43,180 bases of DNA, taken from positions 1-43,180 of the forward strand of contig JAKMEW010000403.1 in NCBI GenBank assembly GCA_022425745.1. The letters run 5' to 3'. Positions 10,553 through 19,673 of the stretch are shown one piece after another. Position numbers and translations under genes: made by a program. Within the stretch, counting starts at the first letter, position 1. Every line of letters starts with the position of its first letter. The stretch comes from Rubripirellula sp. GTDB lineage: Bacteria > Planctomycetota > Planctomycetia > Pirellulales > Pirellulaceae. The notes below the pieces were generated by a model. The model did no database searches, was not told where the DNA came from, and saw only the letters and a program-made list of their open reading frames with translations.

Positions 10553-12546
10553 TTCACCGTTACCTCACACATTGTGAATGGCTCACTCGTAACAATTGCA
10601 GCAATCATCGCACTGAAGCGATACTCGTTTTTTTCCAATGACTCTACGGTGTCATTAACAGCACATCGATCAAAAGATCCTAATCCCCTACCCAACGCAT
10701 AGGTGAGTAATTTTTCGGCAAGGCACCGCGTAAAGGCCTCTTTTTTTTCCTCGGACAAAATTTCCATCAGTGCAGACGCACCCTCGAATACTTGATTACC
10801 CGGAAGTTTTCCGGAGGCATCTATTAGGCCTTGACCATCTTTTTCTCTCCAGACACCAACAGCATCAAAATTCTCGAGACCAAAACCAATTGCATCCATG
10901 GTCCGATGACATACTGCGCATGATGGATTTGCTCGATGTTGTTCCATTTGCTCACGAAGAGATCCAAGCGTCTCTCCACCCTCCTCAAGATCCGGTACAT
11001 CTGCTGGAGGAGGTGGTGGTGGTTCATCAAGCATGTTCTCCAAGATCCATTTGCCACGTTTAACCGGTGATGTTCGAGTAGGATTAGACGTTAGAGTCAA
11101 AATACTCGCGTGGGTTAGAATACCCCTTCGATTACTCTGCAATGCAACGCGTTGAAACTCATCTCCCTCAACACCAGCAATTCCATAATGCTTTGCTAAT
11201 GCACCATCTATGTAGGTGTAATCGGCATTAAGAAACTCCAAGACATTGCGATCTTCTTGGATTAATCTCGCAAAAAACACCTCGGTTTCCTGTCGCATGG
11301 ATCGCCCCAGTTCCTTACTGTAATTGGGGAAAAGTGTTGGATCCGGTGACAATCTTTCGATATCTCTCAATTGCAGCCACTGGCCTGCAAAATTCTCAAC
11401 TAGGGCAGATGCCTTGGGGTCGCGGAGCATGCGTTGGGATTCAGCCACCAACACGGCGGGCTTCACTAACTCTCCTTGCTCAGCCAATTCAAAAAGACGT
11501 TCGTCGGGCATACTGCTCCACAAAAAGTAAGAGAGCCTCGACGCTAACTCGTAACTGTTTAAAATTCGAGTCCCTACTGTCTCACCTGTGTCGAACTGTT
11601 GTTCAATCGGTTCATCCTCAACTCGAAAGATAAAATTTGGATTCGACAAAATGGCAACGGTGATCGTCTGCATGATCTCGGCTTCCGTACCGTCACGTTC
11701 CCAGACATTTCGCATCAGCTGCAAAAACCTCTGAGCCTCCTTTTCACGAATTGGTCTGCGAAATGCCTTCCGCGCAAACAATCGCACATTCTCAGTTGCA
11801 GCAAACACGCGATCTTCGAGGGATTCACTTTTGGGACTATATGGAAACACTTGTTTCCGAATTGCGGGATCCTGCCAAATTGCAGCAGCAATCTTTTCTG
11901 CTGCCTGAATGTATTTCTCAAGAAGTATTGGTGGTATCGATAACACTTCACCAATATTGTCAAATCCGTTACCGACATCATCCGACGGAAAATCATCTGC
12001 CAGGTGTAGATCTAGTCCAGTCAGATCTCGGATCGTGTTGTTGTATTCTGCCTTATTGAGTCGGCGGATGGTCACGCGACCGGGACGCTTCTCGACGGAG
12101 CAGTCAAACTGCGACAACTCGTATTCGATTGCCGAGACGAACTTTTGAATGGAAGTGGCCTGTAATTCTTCGGCGTCCGACGGAGGCATTTGTCGCTCTT
12201 TTACGAGTCGAACCACTTTCTCCCAAAGCTCAAAGTCGGATTGTATTTTTGCCGAATCAACGTACTGATCAAAAGCAATTCCTCCCTCCGCACCATCTGC
12301 TGAATGGCACTCCATGCAGTGCTCCACCAACAATGGCCGAAGATCCTCGGAGAAAGGTGTGCTCTCAGCACAAACCATTTTCTGATTCGTGACGCAAAAC
12401 AACGCCACCCACACTAGGAGCCATAAATGCTCCGATGCTGTTAATCTGAACAAACATCGCCTCCGATATATTGCCCAAGTTATGCGGACAGCTCCAAAGA
12501 TCGTCAGATTCTGCCGCGTGAAACCGGATTGATGAATGGAAAACAA
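10549..12546 (-). CDS. DUF1592-type planctomycete cytochrome-like protein (DUF1587/1592/1588/1585 module) with CxxCH motifs
   Basis: LRPLLVEHCMECHSADGAEGGI (CMECH); RRLNKAEYNNTIRDLTG; RRGILTHASILTLTSNPTRTSPVKRGKWILENML; PSCAVCHRTMDAIGFGLENFDAVG (CAVCH). Confidence 0.93.
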   Translation of the reverse strand: MFSIHQSGFTRQNLTIFGAVRITWAIYRRRCLFRLTASEHLWLLVWVALFCVTNQKMVCAESTPFSEDLRPLLVEHCMECHSADGAEGGIAFDQYVDSAKIQSDFELWEKVVRLVKERQMPPSDAEELQATSIQKFVSAIEYELSQFDCSVEKRPGRVTIRRLNKAEYNNTIRDLTGLDLHLADDFPSDDVGNGFDNIGEVLSIPPILLEKYIQAAEKIAAAIWQDPAIRKQVFPYSPKSESLEDRVFAATENVRLFARKAFRRPIREKEAQRFLQLMRNVWERDGTEAEIMQTITVAILSNPNFIFRVEDEPIEQQFDTGETVGTRILNSYELASRLSYFLWSSMPDERLFELAEQGELVKPAVLVAESQRMLRDPKASALVENFAGQWLQLRDIERLSPDPTLFPNYSKELGRSMRQETEVFFARLIQEDRNVLEFLNADYTYIDGALAKHYGIAGVEGDEFQRVALQSNRRGILTHASILTLTSNPTRTSPVKRGKWILENMLDEPPPPPPADVPDLEEGGETLGSLREQMEQHRANPSCAVCHRTMDAIGFGLENFDAVGVWREKDGQGLIDASGKLPGNQVFEGASALMEILSEEKKEAFTRCLAEKLLTYALGRGLGSFDRCAVNDTVESLEKNEYRFSAMIAAIVTSEPFTMCEVTVK

Positions 12547-12753
12547 TCGAAAACACGACGATCACCCAGAAGATTATCCGAATCTGTGAAGCATCGACTA
12601 CACCGAAAGAAAGTGAACATACCAATTGACTAAAAAAAGCACGTAAAAGCTCGTCGATCGCAACAAAATAACAAGAAGTGTGGCCTTCTTAACAAATGGC
12701 CGATGATTTAATGACAATAGCGAGACAAATTAAAACGTCTTCACGAAACCAAA

Positions 12754-14025
12754 ATGATCACACAAAGCCTTTTGCATCACGTCACGACGATCACAGACCG
12801 AGGATTTAGTCGTTTCTGGGCTTCGGGTCTTCTCTTGCTGATTGGCGTCACTTGGCCGCTGTGGTTTCCCAGACTTCGAGATTTATATCCGTCGGTACCT
12901 CTTGTACCAATCCCTGCAGCCATGCTGCCGATGGCATTGCTTATTGGATTCGTTTGTTCGCTTGCGTTGGTCTCCAGTCTCGCGTGGATCGCTATAGGAA
13001 AAGGAGGCCGCAATTTGTGGTTGGTATGTGCGTCCATGCTTCTGATCGGTTTTCTAATCGACCAACACCGCATTCAGCCGTGGGCATATCAATCTTTTTT
13101 TTACGGCATCATGTTCGCTGTTATACCAGTCGAAGGCTGGAAGCGATGGATACGTCCGCTCATTGTAAGTATCTATGCGTTTAGCGCCCTTGGAAAATTA
13201 GACGCACAATTTCTCAACACAGTGGGTCGTGATTTTGTTGAGATGTTAACGAACTACCTTCCAGGCAACTTGTCGGAACAGGCACAACGCAATCGCGTTA
13301 TACTTAGTGCTGTTCTTCCCATCACTGAATTGCTAATCGCCGGATCACTTTGCTTTGTAAGACTGAGGTTCTTTGGATCGATTGCGGCGATAGCGATGCA
13401 TCTTTCACTCATCGCGATACTCGGTCCATGGGCGAAAAATCATAGTTTAGGCGTTCTCATCTGGAATGCACTATTAATCGGACAACATGTTTACCTGATT
13501 GGTGGGAACGAACATGCTGGTCACGAAACGTCACCGGTTCTCCAAGGTAGATTCGGTATCGAAAAACTAAAAATGCGACTAGTCGGTGCATTATGGCTCA
13601 TTGCAATCACTGCACCGACATTGGAGCGTCAAGGATATTGGGATCATTGGACTTCTTGGTCGCTCTATTCACCCCATACAAGTCGAGCGCGCATTGAACT
13701 GCATCAATCGGTTTTTCACGAACTGAACGATCTTCAACAAACATCATTGATTGGAGATCATGACCTAGACCAATGGCAAGAAATTAGTCTCGGGGATTGG
13801 TCGCTATCTAGCCGGGGCGTGCCCGTCTACCCGCAATCACGGTATCAACTAGAACTTGCAACAATCATTGCGTCTCAATTGAACACCACTGATGGCATAC
13901 GAGTGAAATTACAGAGTGTGTCTGATCGTCGCACAGGAGGACGTCGTGAAGAGCTACTCTTGAATCTGCAAGAGATAAATCAAGCTCGCGGTAATTTCTG
14001 GTTGCGTCCCCAACCCAGTTCCTGA
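12754..14025 (+). CDS. Multi-pass membrane protein (HTTM/DoxX-like, family uncertain)
   Basis: About 8 or more hydrophobic segments over 423 aa; segment VSIYAFSALGKLDAQFLNTVGRDFVEML resembles the conserved Y-x-S-x-x-K-x segment of DoxX/MauE/HTTM-like families. Confidence 0.65.
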   Translation: MITQSLLHHVTTITDRGFSRFWASGLLLLIGVTWPLWFPRLRDLYPSVPLVPIPAAMLPMALLIGFVCSLALVSSLAWIAIGKGGRNLWLVCASMLLIGFLIDQHRIQPWAYQSFFYGIMFAVIPVEGWKRWIRPLIVSIYAFSALGKLDAQFLNTVGRDFVEMLTNYLPGNLSEQAQRNRVILSAVLPITELLIAGSLCFVRLRFFGSIAAIAMHLSLIAILGPWAKNHSLGVLIWNALLIGQHVYLIGGNEHAGHETSPVLQGRFGIEKLKMRLVGALWLIAITAPTLERQGYWDHWTSWSLYSPHTSRARIELHQSVFHELNDLQQTSLIGDHDLDQWQEISLGDWSLSSRGVPVYPQSRYQLELATIIASQLNTTDGIRVKLQSVSDRRTGGRREELLLNLQEINQARGNFWLRPQPSS

Positions 14026-14115
14026 TGAGCAATTTAGAGGATGTCGAGCTGCTTTCTAATGCCGATTGAGGATGGCTTTTCTTTTACGAGAAACATTTAG
14101 TATGTGAGAAACAAA

Positions 14116-14147
14116 AAAACCCACGTGAAATCTCTCACGTGGGTTTT
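14116..14147. terminator. Bidirectional intrinsic terminator
   Basis: AAAACCCACGTGA-aatctc-TCACGTGGGTTTT: perfect 13-bp stem, 6-nt loop, A-tract/T-tract flanks, between convergent genes ending at 14025 (+) and 14195 (-). Confidence 0.85.
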
Positions 14148-14194
14148 GACTTCGGAATTAGTTTTCCGGCTTGTCGAGTTCTTAGAGAATCTCG

Positions 14195-15334
14195 CTAAAC
14201 CTTTTCCCAAGTGTTCGCTTCAGCACTTTTCAACACTGCATCGCAGACTCGTTGCGTCTCTTGAGCGTCACGGAAGGTGGGATGCACCCGACCGCCTGCT
14301 TCGACACCCTTAATGAAGTCTGCCACCTGATGCACAAAGGTGTGCTCATACCCAATTTGAAGACCGGGAACCCACCACTTGTCCATGTAAGGATGCTCTC
14401 CACCATGATCGGTTACATGGATGGATCTCCAGCCTCGCAACTTACCCTCATCACTATGCTCGAAATACTCAAGACGATGAAGATCGTGTAGATCCCAACG
14501 GATCGAAGCGTTTTCACCATTGATTTCCAAAGTGTAGAGCGCTTTGTGACCACGAGCGTACCTAGTGGACTCAAATAGACCCATTGAGCCGTTTTCAAAA
14601 TGGCACATGAAAGCACAAGCATCATCGATCGTAACCGGCTCCACTTTGCCAGTTTCCGTATGCATCCGTTCCTTGACGAACGTCTCTGTCATCGCTGTGA
14701 CATCTGCAATGGAACCATTGAGCCAAATGGCAGTGTCGATGCAGTGAGCAAGCAAATCGCCCGTCACACCCGAACCAGCTGCATCTTTATCGAGACGCCA
14801 TAACGCAGCACCGCCCTGCGGCACATCTTCAGAAATTGTCCAATCCTGCAAAAAATTTGCACGGTAATGAAAAATTCGGCCCAGCCGACCTTCATCGATC
14901 AATTGCTTCGCCATGGTTACCGCTGGCACTCGACGATAGTTGTACCAGACTGTATTGACCACACCAGCCTTTTCCACCGCCTCGCACATCTGTTCGCCTT
15001 GTTCGGTATTCAAGGCCAGAGGCTTCTCGCAGAGAATCATTTTCCCCGCTTCAGCTGCCGCAATCGCAATCTCTGCGTGTGAATTATTTGGGGTACAAAT
15101 ATCGATTGCATCAATATCATCCCGCTTAATTAGATCCCGCCAATCAGTCTCAACGGACTCGTACTGCCATTGGTCTGCAAACGCTTGAACCTTTTCTTGG
15201 TTTCGACCGCAAACAGCTTTTAGACAGGGACGATGCTCTAACTCTGGAAAGAAATCGTTGACTCGCTTGTATCCATTGGAGTGGGTACGTCCCATGAACC
15301 CGTATCCAATAAGGCCAATGTTGAGATTTTTCAT
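14195..15334 (-). CDS. Gfo/Idh/MocA family oxidoreductase
   Basis: [21 protein letters not shown] (Rossmann); [35 protein letters not shown]. Confidence 0.95.
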   Translation of the reverse strand: MKNLNIGLIGYGFMGRTHSNGYKRVNDFFPELEHRPCLKAVCGRNQEKVQAFADQWQYESVETDWRDLIKRDDIDAIDICTPNNSHAEIAIAAAEAGKMILCEKPLALNTEQGEQMCEAVEKAGVVNTVWYNYRRVPAVTMAKQLIDEGRLGRIFHYRANFLQDWTISEDVPQGGAALWRLDKDAAGSGVTGDLLAHCIDTAIWLNGSIADVTAMTETFVKERMHTETGKVEPVTIDDACAFMCHFENGSMGLFESTRYARGHKALYTLEINGENASIRWDLHDLHRLEYFEHSDEGKLRGWRSIHVTDHGGEHPYMDKWWVPGLQIGYEHTFVHQVADFIKGVEAGGRVHPTFRDAQETQRVCDAVLKSAEANTWEKV

Positions 15335-15392
15335 TTCGTGCTTCTGTTCGTTTTTTAAAAGTTAGGACTAGTTAGAAAGACTAATTAAAGGA

Positions 15393-16427
15393 TTACGATT
15401 GCCAGGCGCAAGCATCACGCACATCAATCATCGCTTTCAGGATGACATTCCATGTTTCTGGATTTTCGAGCACTTCGTTCGGGAACATGCAGCCATCCCA
15501 ACAGATGTGTTGTATTCCTCGGCTCTGTGCATCCTTTAGCCAATAGGTAGCGGTCTTTGCGATATCCAGTTTTCCATTAGGATCATCAGCTCGACAATGT
15601 TTACCTGTTTTGTCATGCGATCCAGCACCATGAACTGTGCCGTCATTTTGCGCGACATGGAAGTCAATCGTCCAAGGACGGAGTTTGTCCGTCATCTTCT
15701 CATAGGCCGCGTAGAACTCTTCGTCACTGTAGCCTTCTTGGAGTAACGCATGCTCGGGCGCGTTGTAACCCATCAAATAAAGATAGGTGTGGGCTTGGTC
15801 AGCTTGAAAACCGAATGATTCTGGTCGACCGACTCCCTCCAGAACATCGAGCATGTCCTTCCAACTATGCATGCCAGCCCAACAGATCTCTCCTTCACAC
15901 GCGAGTCGCTCACCATGCTCTTCGGCAATCGTAGCTGCTTTCTGAAATGTGTCGACGATCCGTGCAGTGTTTGCTGATGGATCTTCCCGCCATTTCTCGA
16001 CACCGAATTCCGCGGAATCGATACGAATGACACCGTACTCTCGAATCCCATGATCGTTGAAGACCTTCGCGATTCGACAAGCCTTTCGAATCGCATCGAG
16101 GAATTTACCCTGCTGCTCGTCGTCACCCATCGCGGAATCGCCAACCGTTCCCGGCCAAACTGGAGCAACCAGAGATCCAACTTTGAGGTTGTGGCTACCA
16201 ATCAAATCAGCAATCCGCTTCAACTCATCATCCGAAGCATCAGGGTCGGTGTGCGGATGGAATAAAAAGTAGTCCACGCCCTCAAATTTTTGGCCATCTA
16301 CCTCAGCGCCGGCAGTCAATTCCAACATGCGTTCAAGACTGATTGGGGGTTCCTGCCCTTCCTCATCGCCCTTACCGACGAGACCTGGCCACATAGCGTT
16401 ATGGAGTTTTGGAAGTGGATGGCTCAT
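15393..16427 (-). CDS. Sugar phosphate isomerase/epimerase family TIM-barrel protein
   Basis: 344 aa; [89 protein letters not shown]; adjacent to and co-directional with the Gfo/Idh/MocA gene. Confidence 0.82.
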   Translation of the reverse strand: MSHPLPKLHNAMWPGLVGKGDEEGQEPPISLERMLELTAGAEVDGQKFEGVDYFLFHPHTDPDASDDELKRIADLIGSHNLKVGSLVAPVWPGTVGDSAMGDDEQQGKFLDAIRKACRIAKVFNDHGIREYGVIRIDSAEFGVEKWREDPSANTARIVDTFQKAATIAEEHGERLACEGEICWAGMHSWKDMLDVLEGVGRPESFGFQADQAHTYLYLMGYNAPEHALLQEGYSDEEFYAAYEKMTDKLRPWTIDFHVAQNDGTVHGAGSHDKTGKHCRADDPNGKLDIAKTATYWLKDAQSRGIQHICWDGCMFPNEVLENPETWNVILKAMIDVRDACAWQS

Positions 16428-16462
16428 TGATTAGTTGCTCCTGTCGTTAGTGCGATAACACC

Positions 16463-16502
16463 GCTCATGAGTGCGTTGCACGGCTCATGAGTGCGTTGCA
16501 CG
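16463..16502. repeat. Two exact tandem copies of a 20-bp unit (GCTCATGAGTGCGTTGCACG)
   Basis: Read directly: ccGCTCATGAGTGCGTTGCACGGCTCATGAGTGCGTTGCACGatgg. Confidence 0.95.
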
Positions 16503-16687
16503 ATGGTGATGTGGAAAAAGACGATGATGTCAAAAAAGGTGCCAAGCGGGAAAACGGCGGTTTTTGACCCGTTAGGTAGCCACCACCGAGGTTAAATGTT
16601 TTATTAGCTGGGCGCAGCGCATACAAGAATGGCAATTCGAGAGCATTCTGAAAGAATCAACGAAACCGCATACTTCATAAGAGAAAC

Positions 16688-17860
16688 ATGACTACAAAAA
16701 CCTCAGACCTCCGCTCACTACACTCACCAAATCAGCGAATCTCCTGGAATGATCAGTCTCCGCTGAGCATGGAAATTGATACTCGAGAAGGGAAAATCTC
16801 CACGCGTTACGGTATTTTTTCCGGTGGCGCATCGGATGGCGTTGAGGTGATTGAGGTCGCCACGGGGTCCGTGAGAGCCTTGATCTTGCCAACACGGGGG
16901 ATGGGACTCTGGAAAGTAGAAAAAGATGGGGTGGACTTCACATGGGACTCACCGATCTCAGGCCCAATCCATCCATCACTCGTACCCGTCTTTGATCCAA
17001 ATGGCATTGGCTGGCTGGAAGGATTTGACGAACTCGTTGTCCGTTGCGGCTTGGAGAGCAACGGAGCCCCTGAATACGATCCCGCAGGACATCTCCTCTA
17101 CCCACTACACGGCCGTATTGCCAATTTGCCAGCGCAGTCTCTTTCCATTGAGTATGACGAAGCATCTGGCCGTCTCGACGTGATTGGCGAAGTCTTGGAA
17201 TCGAGGCTCTTCATCAAGCGTTTGAGATTGCGAAGTCGTATCCGATTTCACGCCGGTTCGGCAGAAATTTCACTCTTGGATGACGTCACCAACGATCTTT
17301 CTAAGCCAGCAACCATGCAGTTGCTTTACCACATCAATCTTGGACAACCCATCTTGGAAGCAGGATCGGTTTTAGAAGTTCCGGTCGCAACGCTTGCTCC
17401 CAAGGATGAACTTTCTGCCAAAGAAATCGACCAGTGGAATCAATTCAATGGACCAGAAACAGGCTATGCCGAGCGTGTTTACTTTGCAGAATTGAAGTCC
17501 GATGATACTGCTAGCACAACAGCTCTCTTGCGTAATGCCAATCAAACACGAGGGTTCGCTGTTTCTTTCAACACTGCGAAACTACCTCGGTTCATCCTCT
17601 GGAAAAATACGGCGGCAGTATCTGATGGATACGTCGTCGGACTAGAACCCGCTACGAATTTCCCAAACACTCGATCTTTTGAGCAATCGCAAGGTCGCGT
17701 GCTTGAACTACAACCCGAAGAGACCGTTTCCTTCAGAGTGACGCTTGAACCGCTTACTAGCGAGGCAGAAGTTGCCAGAATCTCTGAACGAGTAGCACGT
17801 CTTCGCGACGACGGATCAGAACAGATCCATACCAGTCCAAAGACTGGCTGGTCACCATAA
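16688..17860 (+). CDS. DUF4432 / aldose 1-epimerase-like protein
   Basis: GVEVIEVATGSVRALILPTRGMGLWKVEKDGVDFTWDSPISGPIHPSLVP...GWLEGFDELVVRCGLESNGAPEYD...LYPLHGRIANLPA...MQLLYHINLGQPIL. Confidence 0.85.
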   Translation: MTTKTSDLRSLHSPNQRISWNDQSPLSMEIDTREGKISTRYGIFSGGASDGVEVIEVATGSVRALILPTRGMGLWKVEKDGVDFTWDSPISGPIHPSLVPVFDPNGIGWLEGFDELVVRCGLESNGAPEYDPAGHLLYPLHGRIANLPAQSLSIEYDEASGRLDVIGEVLESRLFIKRLRLRSRIRFHAGSAEISLLDDVTNDLSKPATMQLLYHINLGQPILEAGSVLEVPVATLAPKDELSAKEIDQWNQFNGPETGYAERVYFAELKSDDTASTTALLRNANQTRGFAVSFNTAKLPRFILWKNTAAVSDGYVVGLEPATNFPNTRSFEQSQGRVLELQPEETVSFRVTLEPLTSEAEVARISERVARLRDDGSEQIHTSPKTGWSP

Positions 17861-17918
17861 ACGTCATTCCCAAATGCAGCGGATTCCTTCAGTAATAACT
17901 GCTCACGATCCTGACAAC

Positions 17919-18641
17919 TTACTCGACGTTCAATCCTTCGATACGGAATATCGCCATATGCGTGGCGCCGTTAGGGGATAATCCGGGTGGATACCGGTAC
18001 GATTCTGTATCAATAACGAATCGTCCTGCCACGGTGACGGGACGAGTCACGAAGTCGGTTGTGTTTCCGTCGACCATTTGCACCATGACACAATCATAAA
18101 GCGCAGCTCCCGGACCAAAACAACACTCCTGATTATCTCGTACCAATACAAACTGCGAAATATTGGTTTCCGAAAACAATGTTGATGGCAGGATATAACC
18201 TCTCAGGGTGATATCCCGCCCATCCAGTTGCTTGAGTCCCTCAGTGATCATACTCGACTCAAACGGAGCATCTTTCTCGAGATCAAATTTTAAGTCATCG
18301 AAGTTAATGTCACCTTTGGCGAGAGCACTCTCGCTGCTTCTTCTTTCCTCGACACCGTTAGCTATCTGGGTTTCATCTTCTTTTGGTGGACTCGTCTCAA
18401 CAGCAGAATCTGGAAGATTGCTATCTTCCGAGTCGCTCAATCCAGATCCGGACTTTAATACTGACGAATCCGACTGGCTGATAGAGGCAGAATCGAATGA
18501 CGCACTCTGTGGGGCATCTTCGCTTGGTGTATTAACCGATGACTGAGCTGAATTTTGGCTCGAAGACGACTCGGTGGAACAAGAAACAAAACAAAGTGCG
18601 ATCACCAAAGGAAGACAGATTCCAGTGACATACTTGATCAT
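17919..18641 (-). CDS. Probable lipoprotein with Ser/Asp-rich linker and C-terminal CCFG-motif domain (DUF3299-like, uncertain)
   Basis: MIKYVTGICLPLVIALCFVSC lipobox-like; C-terminal ITLRGYILPSTLFSETNISQFVLVRDNQECCFGPGAALYDCVMVQMVDG aligns by eye with the neighbour at 18853-19530. Confidence 0.72.
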   Translation of the reverse strand: MIKYVTGICLPLVIALCFVSCSTESSSSQNSAQSSVNTPSEDAPQSASFDSASISQSDSSVLKSGSGLSDSEDSNLPDSAVETSPPKEDETQIANGVEERRSSESALAKGDINFDDLKFDLEKDAPFESSMITEGLKQLDGRDITLRGYILPSTLFSETNISQFVLVRDNQECCFGPGAALYDCVMVQMVDGNTTDFVTRPVTVAGRFVIDTESYRYPPGLSPNGATHMAIFRIEGLNVE

Positions 18642-18660
18642 TAGGCTTGGCTTCTCTGAG

Positions 18661-18695
18661 ACTTACAGTGAATTGGCGACTTACAGTGAATCGGC
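18661..18695. repeat. Tandem direct repeat, period 18 bp (ACTTACAGTGAATYGGC)
   Basis: ACTTACAGTGAATTGGCg ACTTACAGTGAATCGGC, one mismatch, just upstream of the minus-strand start at 18641. Confidence 0.9.
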
Positions 18696-18852
18696 AAAAA
18701 GAATCTGTTGATTGTACCAAAATAGAATGCGTTACTCAGCAACGAGCGCAACACAAGAGAGCGTTAACCTTCTTTCTAGGTCCCGATTAAAATGTCACCG
18801 CATGGCATGAAGCTGTTAAAGAGGGATGGCCTAAATTATTCCACAAGAAAAA

Positions 18853-19530
18853 TTACTGGATGATGTCGACCTTCATGCGATAGAAAACATTGTTATCAAA
18901 ATCGGTAACCTTGCGCGAGACTTTATTGACGATAAACTCACCGGCGAGCTTCTTTTTTGTAAGGCCTGCTTTCGTCGCTTGGCCATCCAAAAGCGAGACT
19001 TCTATCATATCGCTGCTCTTGGGTTGCCCACCAAAGCAACACGTTCCGAGATCAGGTACAAGAATGAATTTCTTAAGCATTCCGCTACCTGACGAAGGAT
19101 GAATATAACCTTTCAAAAAAACAGCATCGCCGTCTATCTCGACGGCTCGTTGGGTCGGCATATCGACCGCCTGACTGGCGTCTTGTTGCAGTTCATAGAA
19201 TTGAACGCGGGTGTAACCCTCTGGGACTTCGGTTACATAAACAAAGATGTGGAAAGCGGATCCACCCAAAACGATTAATGCATTTGAGGTAATACCCAGT
19301 AACGCAAGTTTCAGGCCTTCAAATTCTTCCGGGTAGCGACGAATCTGGCGATAGCTCATCCAGCCGCAGAGCACGCCGATCAACGAGAGTCCCAAAGCGG
19401 GCCAAAAGAAGAATCCACCGATCGCACCCAAACCTGCAAATACGGATGAAGTGATCGCAGTCGAACTAATTGCTCGGTAGGGAAATTCAACTGTCTCGGT
19501 CGAAGGTGATAGTTTTTGGTCCATTGACAT
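18853..19530 (-). CDS. Membrane protein (DUF4190-like TM region) with C-terminal CCFG-motif domain, paralogous to 17919-18641
   Basis: Two N-terminal TM stretches; C-terminal VFLKGYIHPSSGSGMLKKFILVPDLGTCCFGGQPKSSDMIEVSLLDG. Confidence 0.72.
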   Translation of the reverse strand: MSMDQKLSPSTETVEFPYRAISSTAITSSVFAGLGAIGGFFFWPALGLSLIGVLCGWMSYRQIRRYPEEFEGLKLALLGITSNALIVLGGSAFHIFVYVTEVPEGYTRVQFYELQQDASQAVDMPTQRAVEIDGDAVFLKGYIHPSSGSGMLKKFILVPDLGTCCFGGQPKSSDMIEVSLLDGQATKAGLTKKKLAGEFIVNKVSRKVTDFDNNVFYRMKVDIIQ

Positions 19531-19673
19531 GGTGAATCACGTGGAAACGAATGAATGAAGCTTCCTTGGAAGGGAAAAGTACTCACTTACTTGGTGATAC
19601 GCCCTCAGATTACTCTAGGTTCGCTACTGACAATTAGTCGAAACGGATCCCGTGCGGCACACCCGGAAAGGTT

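Noticed and set aside
12365-12625. 86-aa minus-strand ORF at the 5' end of the DUF1592 gene
   Set aside because: Mostly overlaps the N-terminus of the DUF1592 gene in another frame; no motif.
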